DNA of 64,000 nucleotides from CAYWMP01 sp964459445 (lineage in GTDB: Bacteria > Desulfobacterota > DSM-4660 > Desulfatiglandales > HGW-15): positions 1-64,000 of the forward strand of contig CAYWMP010000007.1 in NCBI GenBank assembly GCA_964459445.1. Direction: 5' to 3'. Position numbers and translations under genes: made by a program. Every line of letters starts with the position of its first letter. Positions within the stretch are counted from its first letter, which is position 1. The notes beneath the pieces were generated by a model. The model worked only from the letters and a program-made list of their open reading frames with translations, was not told where the DNA came from and ran no database searches. Positions 59,103-64,000 of the stretch are shown here, piece after piece.

Positions 59103-59663
59103 ATGAATTTACTTGATATTATTATCATATCCTTAATGATCTTTCTGATTGTGAATGGCCTTTTAAAGGGCTTTGTAAGAGAGATCGCATCGCTTGCAGG
59201 CGTTATTTTGGGCATCCTGTTGGCGAATCATTTTCAGCCTCAAGTGACGAATTATTTGAAAACCTACCTGCCCTCCATTTCTGTTCTCCCTCTTGTCAGC
59301 TTTGCGGGCATCTTCACAGCCATCCTTGTCCTGTGCAATCTATTGGGTTGGATTATGAAGTTGATTTTTCGGAAAGTATTCCTCGGATGGCTCGATCGTA
59401 TCCTCGGGACCCTGCTGGCCATCACGAAGGGTGTCATCATCATTAGTCTTGTCATTGTATTGCTTACCTTTTATTTCCCCTCAAGCTCCCCCTTGATTGC
59501 CGGATCAAAACTCGCCCCATGGGTGATTACGTCCTATCAGACAATGACCCGTTTCATGTCTCCAGGGCATTACAAAAGCTGGAAAGAAAAATTCATAAAA
59601 ACAAAAAGCGAAATGGGAAAGATTGTCTCCGAAGGCGTTAAGGACATTGCGGATAGAAAATGA
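59103..59663 (+). CDS. cvpA: CvpA-family membrane protein
   Basis: 186-aa inner-membrane protein with about four helices: N-terminal DIIIISLMIFLIVNGLLKGF, then GFVREIASLAGVILGILLAN near 21, VSFAGIFTAILVLCNLLGWI near 66 and ITKGVIIISLVIVLLTFYF near 108. In E. coli CvpA is needed for colicin V production; the general role is unclear. A soluble C-terminal tail of about 45 residues follows. It overlaps mazG by 4 bases. Confidence 0.88.
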   Translation: MNLLDIIIISLMIFLIVNGLLKGFVREIASLAGVILGILLANHFQPQVTNYLKTYLPSISVLPLVSFAGIFTAILVLCNLLGWIMKLIFRKVFLGWLDRILGTLLAITKGVIIISLVIVLLTFYFPSSSPLIAGSKLAPWVITSYQTMTRFMSPGHYKSWKEKFIKTKSEMGKIVSEGVKDIADRK

Positions 59664-60382
59664 ATAAAGACGAACTGGCCGCATCTCTAGTGGGGCTCTA
59701 TGACCTCGTCTCCAGACTCCGCGGACCGGGCGGATGTCCATGGGATGCACAGCAAACCGATGAGACAATCAAAACCTATCTCCTTGAGGAGGCCTTTGAG
59801 GCGGTCGAAGCCGTAGAAAAGGGTGTGCCTGAAGAGGTATGTCAAGAATTAGGAGATCTCCTCTTCCAGATTTATTTTTTGGCCAGACTTGCAGAGGAGG
59901 AGGATCATTATGATCTCTTGGACGTTACCGAGAAAATAAAAGAGAAAATGATCAGCCGTCACCCGCACGTCTTTGGGAAAACAACGGTCGATGGGCCCGA
60001 TGAGGTGAAAGAAAACTGGCAGAAATTGAAGGAAAAAGAGCACGGTAAGGACACGGGTCCTCTCACTGCCCTGGAGAGTATCCCTGCAAATCTGCCGGCA
60101 CTTATGAAAACCCACCGGCTATGTGAGCGCACCTCAAGATGGGTTCCTGGGTTATCGAAGGAAGTGGACATATGGGACGGGGTGCAGGATGATTTCGAGG
60201 CCCTTAAGGATGCGATAGCGGGGCAGGTTAATGACATGGTCGGAGAAAGAGTTGGGACGCTCCTTTTTAGCCTGGCAAATTTGGCAAGGCATCATGGATT
60301 AAACGCAGAACACCTCTTGAGAAAAGCCAACAAGGCATTCCTCCAACAGGTTAAAGACGGCAAGGAAGGCACAAAAGAGTAA
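59660..60382 (+). CDS. mazG: Nucleoside triphosphate pyrophosphohydrolase MazG
   Basis: Hydrolyses (d)NTPs to NMP and PPi, a housecleaning enzyme. 240 aa with two MazG folds: GGCPWDAQQTDETIKTYLLE near 27 with EEAFEAVEAVEKG, and ELGDLLFQIYFLARLAEEED near 66 for the metal-binding EExxE/ExxD sites. The C-terminal half (about 120-225) repeats the fold with VGERVGTLLFSLANLARHHG near 194. It lies in an operon with cvpA. Confidence 0.93.
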   Translation: MNKDELAASLVGLYDLVSRLRGPGGCPWDAQQTDETIKTYLLEEAFEAVEAVEKGVPEEVCQELGDLLFQIYFLARLAEEEDHYDLLDVTEKIKEKMISRHPHVFGKTTVDGPDEVKENWQKLKEKEHGKDTGPLTALESIPANLPALMKTHRLCERTSRWVPGLSKEVDIWDGVQDDFEALKDAIAGQVNDMVGERVGTLLFSLANLARHHGLNAEHLLRKANKAFLQQVKDGKEGTKE

Positions 60383-60567
60383 ATTTCGACTTCTGGTGAT
60401 CGATTAACATTCAAACACCTATTGCCCTGCTCTTAGAATCTACATCATAAATTCAAGGACATCGATAAACAGAAGGCTGAGGGTTTTCGGGTAAGTAAAT
60501 TTCTAAGTTGTGTAAGGGATCTCTCACAAGTTTGAATGAACCCAACATTTTGGCGGGGTAAAAGGTA

Positions 60568-61281
60568 TTGGCCCGGAAAAAAAAAGCAAAGGGTCCACGG
60601 CGTGTGTTGAATTGGTTCCTGAAGCTTTGCCTCAAACTGCTCCTCGTCCTATTCATATTGACCGTTCTCCAGGTCGCGCTTCTCAGATTTATAGATCCCC
60701 CCTTTACGGCCTTTATGGCCTGGCGTTGGTGTGAAAGCAGGATCACCGATGTCGGTTACCGATGGCCTGATTACCGATGGAAGGCCTTAAGGGAGATTTC
60801 TTCTCATTTAGGCAGGGCCGTTCTAGCGGCTGAAGATCAACGATTCTTCTCACACCGCGGATTTGATTTTTTTGAACTCAACGAAGCCGTTCGAGATCTG
60901 CTTACTGCAAAGCGAGTGAGAGGGGCAAGCACCATTACTATGCAGGTGGCGCGGACAGTCTATCTGTGGCATGGTCGCAGTTGGTCAAGAAAATTGGCCG
61001 AGGCCTATTATACGGTACTCATTGAGACTTTTTGGAATAAGAAAAGGATTCTGGAGATCTACCTCAATACCGTGGACTGGGGCCCGGGAGTTATGGGCGC
61101 CGAGGCCGCCTCTATGAAGTATTTCCAAAAAGATGCCTCAAATCTCACAGCCTCACAATCCGCCCTGCTGGCGGCAATCCTCCCCAGCCCGCATAAATGG
61201 TCGCCCAATAATCCTAACAAGACAGTGAGCGAACGACAGAAGAGGATTATGAAAGATATGAAGAAAATGCCTATATTATAA
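60568..61281 (+). CDS. mtgA: Monofunctional peptidoglycan glycosyltransferase
   Basis: Polymerises lipid II into glycan strands at the inner membrane. 237 aa, normal length. Basic N-terminus and TM near 18-38 (LKLLLVLFILTVLQVALL). GT51 motifs are in order: AAEDQRFFSHRGFD near 88, RGASTITMQVARTVYL near 115, and RILEIYLNTVDWGPGVMGAE near 153. The second motif has M in place of the usual Q of GGSTITQQ. The start is TTG 60568; no in-frame ATG precedes the TM. Confidence 0.93.
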   Translation: MARKKKAKGPRRVLNWFLKLCLKLLLVLFILTVLQVALLRFIDPPFTAFMAWRWCESRITDVGYRWPDYRWKALREISSHLGRAVLAAEDQRFFSHRGFDFFELNEAVRDLLTAKRVRGASTITMQVARTVYLWHGRSWSRKLAEAYYTVLIETFWNKKRILEIYLNTVDWGPGVMGAEAASMKYFQKDASNLTASQSALLAAILPSPHKWSPNNPNKTVSERQKRIMKDMKKMPIL

Positions 61282-61821
61282 CGTCTCGGAATTGTATCTT
61301 CTTAATGAGTTGGGTTTTTCACCCATAAAGATGGTTGTATCCGTTCACGAAGCAGTTGAGTTAGTAGAAATCCCAAATAACAAATCCCAAATAACAATCA
61401 AATTCCAATGACCGAAATTCAAAACGCCAAACCGGCATATGAAATCGAAGAAGGTGGCAAATGATCAGAGGTTAAAAAGCTCTTCAACGACCAACCCTAA
61501 ACGGGGAACCCGGAACCTCGCAATCCTGATCATTGAAAAAGACATTTTCATAAGCATTGCAAAGATCAAAATGGTCCAGGTCATTGGTATTTGAGGTTTA
61601 TTTGTAATTTGGTGCTTGTTTTTTGGTATTTCAAAAATTCCTTCAAATCCCTGTCTGCATGCATCGCACAGGCAGGCATTATTCCAATTTTCGACATTCA
61701 TTATTCCTTGTTCGATATTCGATATTCTGATAGCCCAAAGCTATTGCTTAAGTTTGCGCTTATAAACAATGATGGGGATCGGTCCGCAGTAGCTCCATAA
61801 CTTTCACAGGCATAAATTCCA
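61282..61821. other. Intergenic region with AT-rich inverted repeat
   Basis: No gene. It contains a tandem of AAATCCCAAATAAC (61369-61396) and an inverted pairing between CAATCAAATTCCAATGACC (61395-61413) and GGTCATTGGTATTTGAGG (near 61578-61597), so an element of roughly 61365-61640 is likely. CCTGTCTGCATGCATCGCAC near 61650 is a further repeat-type sequence. Confidence 0.55.
61365..61640. repeat. AT-rich imperfect inverted repeat, about 275 bp
   Basis: Left arm with two copies of AAATCCCAAATAAC and CAAATTCCAATGACC; right arm GGTCATTGGTATTTGAGG, TTTATTTGTAATTTGGTGC. The arms are complementary with mismatches, and no reading frame is present. It resembles intergenic repeats common in deltaproteobacterial genomes. 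Confidence 0.5.
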
Positions 61822-64000
61822 ATGTTTTCAGACAAAATAGAAAAGATTAAGGGCATCAGCCTTAAATGGAAACTCTTAATCCCTTTTCTCCTGTTGGCCT
61901 TCACCGGTACCACAACCCTGGCCTATATCGGGTTATCATCACAACAGGATCTGATAAAGGAGGAAGAAAGGAAAGATGTTCTTCACTATTACCAGCATCT
62001 CTTAGAACGGCTTCGCCTCAAGGAAAACCAGGCCGTTTCCCTTGCCACCATGATTGCTGAAAATCCAAGTGTTCAAAAGCTGCTTTCCGAAAAGAAACGA
62101 GAACAATTGAATAACTTGCTTGTTCAAACCTATGTGCAACTAAAAACGGATTTTCATATCGAGCAATTTCATTTCCACATCCCGCCAGGCATATCCTTTT
62201 TGCGGCTCCATTATCCCACCCGTTTTGGTGACGATATGCGCTCCGAAAGAGGCACAATCATTGAGGCAATGACCACCTATATGCCGGTATCGGGACTTGA
62301 AAGAGGTAAGACCGGCTTCGGCATACGCGGCGTGGCGCCGGTTTTTTTAAAGGGAGATCTGGTGGGGACCGTTGAGATCGGGCATGCTTTCGGTGAAGCC
62401 TTCCTAAAGGATCTACACCGGAGTTTGGGAATCGATCTTGCCCTATACGATATAGGCGGGGAGGGACGCCATCGGGTTTTGGCCAGAGTAGGGTCCGGCC
62501 TCGAGGCTTCATTTATAGGCCCGAAGTTGATGAAGGAGCGGAGCGAGGCGCCGTCCATCTTTATCGCCCCTAAAGGATTGCCAAAAAGATCTATTTTGCT
62601 CGGACCGCTCAAAGATTACTCGGGGGAAATAGTGGCTCTTGTAGAGTTTAGTCAAGACCGCTCCCAGATACAGGAACGGCTTTTGCGTACAAGAAATATC
62701 ATGTTCATGGTGGGTATAATCGGGATTGCTATTTCATCGTTCCTTACTTATCTAGTGGCCGTCCTATTCCTGAGACCCATCAAGGAGATAGTAAAACAGG
62801 CAAAAGATATTGCCGAGGAAAAGAGAGAAAGCAGGCTTGAGCCCAGACCTAGCGACGAAATCGGAACCCTTACGGAGGCACTCAATCGCATGCTGGATGC
62901 CCTAATAAGGAGGCGCAATCAGATTGAGCAACATGCTAGGGTTCTTGAGCACAGGGTTGATGAAAGGACCTCGGATCTTGTGGCCTCTCTGGAAAACTAC
63001 CGCACCCTTGTGGAGAACGTCCCTCTCATCGTTTACCGGATTCTCCCCGACGGCACAACGGAGTTTATCAACTCCTATCTTACAGAAAGCCTGGGTTACT
63101 CGATTGAAGAAGCGGTCGGGGATAGGACCTTCTGGCGAATGAAGATCTGTGGAGGGGAAAAGGAAAACGGAGACATTATCCAAGCCTGCTTCCAAAGCGG
63201 TGAAGAAGTCCGCATTGAAAGAATGGTCCGAGATAAACAAGGATGCCTTTTGACCTTTATCGACCATGCCATACCCTCAAGAGAGGGCAATGGGAGGGTA
63301 AAATGGGTTGACGGCATCATGATGGACATTTCCGAAATAAAAAGTTTGCAGGAAAGGGCGCTCCGTAGTGAGGAAGTGAAAATACTGGGCGAGATTTCTG
63401 CGAGGATGGCACACGAAATTAGAAATCCTTTGATCAGTGCGGGTGGGTTTGCAAGACGTCTTCGCGACTCTCTTCCGGAGGATGATAACCAAAAGAAAAT
63501 GGCTGGTATCATCGTAAAGGAAGTGGCAAGATTGGAGAGTTTTTTGAAAATTCTCTTGTCTTCCATCAAGCCCTTTGATCTCTCTTTGAAAGAAGTGGAT
63601 ATTAATGAACTATTGGAGCGTTGGTTGGAGAGACTAGAGGGAAGATTTGACGAAAGACAGATAAAGACCGCAATGGAATTCTCCCCGGATCTACCCAGGA
63701 TTCAAGGGGATTATGAGAAATTGAATCAGGCCTTTGAGAGCCTCATTATGCATGCCATCGTGAGTACGCCTGTAGGGGGGGAGTTCTTGCTGGGGACGAC
63801 TCAGGCGACCGATAACGTTGTGGTTGTTTTAAGACACACGGTGTCTCGTTTATCAGAAGATGATTTGGAGAAATTCTTTTTTCCCCATATTGAGGATCAG
63901 ACGGAGTTGACAGTCCTTGATTTACCTTTTTCAAAAATCATTATCCACCGTCATGGGGGAAAGGTGGACCTGATCAGGGAAAAAGAAAATGTCCTTGTGA
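61822..64000 (+). CDS. Membrane sensor histidine kinase with degenerate ATPase domain (partial)
   Basis: Open to the right edge; 726 codons visible. TM1 near 19-39 (LLIPFLLLAFTGTTTLAYIG), extracytoplasmic sensor about 40-290 with Cache-like text (RRGVAPVFLKGD-type, VGTVEIGHAFG), TM2 near 294-316 (MFMVGIIGIAISSFLTYLVA), HAMP, a PAS domain near 390-500 (VENVPLIVYRILPDGTTEFI), H-box ISARMAHEIRNPLISAGGFA near 530 with the phospho-His intact. The C-terminal ATPase region lacks the N-box Asn (SLIMHAIVSTP) and the G1 DxGxG (RHTVSRLSEDDLEKFF). It may bind but not hydrolyse ATP, or act as a phospho-acceptor only. Confidence 0.85.
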   Translation, partial: MFSDKIEKIKGISLKWKLLIPFLLLAFTGTTTLAYIGLSSQQDLIKEEERKDVLHYYQHLLERLRLKENQAVSLATMIAENPSVQKLLSEKKREQLNNLLVQTYVQLKTDFHIEQFHFHIPPGISFLRLHYPTRFGDDMRSERGTIIEAMTTYMPVSGLERGKTGFGIRGVAPVFLKGDLVGTVEIGHAFGEAFLKDLHRSLGIDLALYDIGGEGRHRVLARVGSGLEASFIGPKLMKERSEAPSIFIAPKGLPKRSILLGPLKDYSGEIVALVEFSQDRSQIQERLLRTRNIMFMVGIIGIAISSFLTYLVAVLFLRPIKEIVKQAKDIAEEKRESRLEPRPSDEIGTLTEALNRMLDALIRRRNQIEQHARVLEHRVDERTSDLVASLENYRTLVENVPLIVYRILPDGTTEFINSYLTESLGYSIEEAVGDRTFWRMKICGGEKENGDIIQACFQSGEEVRIERMVRDKQGCLLTFIDHAIPSREGNGRVKWVDGIMMDISEIKSLQERALRSEEVKILGEISARMAHEIRNPLISAGGFARRLRDSLPEDDNQKKMAGIIVKEVARLESFLKILLSSIKPFDLSLKEVDINELLERWLERLEGRFDERQIKTAMEFSPDLPRIQGDYEKLNQAFESLIMHAIVSTPVGGEFLLGTTQATDNVVVVLRHTVSRLSEDDLEKFFFPHIEDQTELTVLDLPFSKIIIHRHGGKVDLIREKENVLV

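Noticed and set aside
61369..61396. CRISPR-like short tandem repeat
   Set aside because: Only two adjacent 14-base copies without spacers; part of an inverted-repeat element.
1..64000. tRNA or rRNA genes
   Set aside because: I saw no cloverleaf with the GGTTCGAATCC-type arm and no rRNA sequence; a covariance scan would be needed to be certain.

Overview
This window looks like a chromosome segment of an anaerobic deltaproteobacterium (Desulfobacterota, in the Desulfobacteraceae/Desulfatiglans neighbourhood). This is inferred from an HdrD/TmcB-like iron-sulfur oxidoreductase paired with a NarI/TmcC-type cytochrome b, a probable selenocysteine codon, Mrp/Mbh-type membrane subunits, a c-di-GMP-I riboswitch, and many dispersed palindromic intergenic repeats. 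The scaffold contains a 100-N gap at 22849-22948. Both sides of the gap carry the same 55 bases, so the contigs probably overlap and no sequence is missing.

Layout. (1) 1-12358, minus strand: two tandem peptide ABC importers, an Opp/Dpp-type operon (solute-binding protein, B, C, D, F) followed by a YejABEF-type operon whose ATPase runs off the left edge. (2) 12682-16942, minus: ahcY, metK, rsmA and a DUF2062 membrane protein, of which ahcY and metK are the methyl-cycle pair. (3) 17020-28488, minus: a housekeeping run yjbQ, phoH, pgpH-like 7TM-HD hydrolase, ybeY, pdxJ, acpS, fused nnrE-nnrD, tsaE, lysC, a ComEA-like protein and tsaD. (4) 29046-38617, plus: Mrp-type cation/proton antiporter cluster 1, interrupted by a lone receiver protein and a universal stress protein. 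(5) 38979-42641: a small orphan gene behind a sigma-28-like promoter, a c-di-GMP riboswitch and a terminator; a UroD/MtaA-family protein; a degenerate receiver-kinase; and a second lone receiver. (6) 42914-55555, minus: a cNMP-binding-like protein, then antiporter cluster 2, preceded by a cytochrome b and an HdrD-like protein with an in-frame UGA. (7) 56611-64000: GAF/HD-GYP phosphodiesterase, ADP-ribosylglycohydrolase, cvpA, mazG, mtgA, and a sensor kinase cut by the right edge.

The main point of interest is the 43548-55555 gene string. A menaquinol-type cytochrome b and a probable selenoprotein Fe-S oxidoreductase are followed, on the same strand and with short gaps, by a full set of Mrp subunits and four large antiporter-like subunits. 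No NADH dehydrogenase or hydrogenase modules are present. I infer a redox-linked ion-translocating membrane complex. Cluster 1 is a paralogous copy without the redox genes. Each cluster has a nearby stand-alone receiver protein of the same unusual type.

Intergenic DNA is rich in inverted repeats. Three are MITE-like elements with terminal inverted repeats, and several others are families with two or three copies inside the window.
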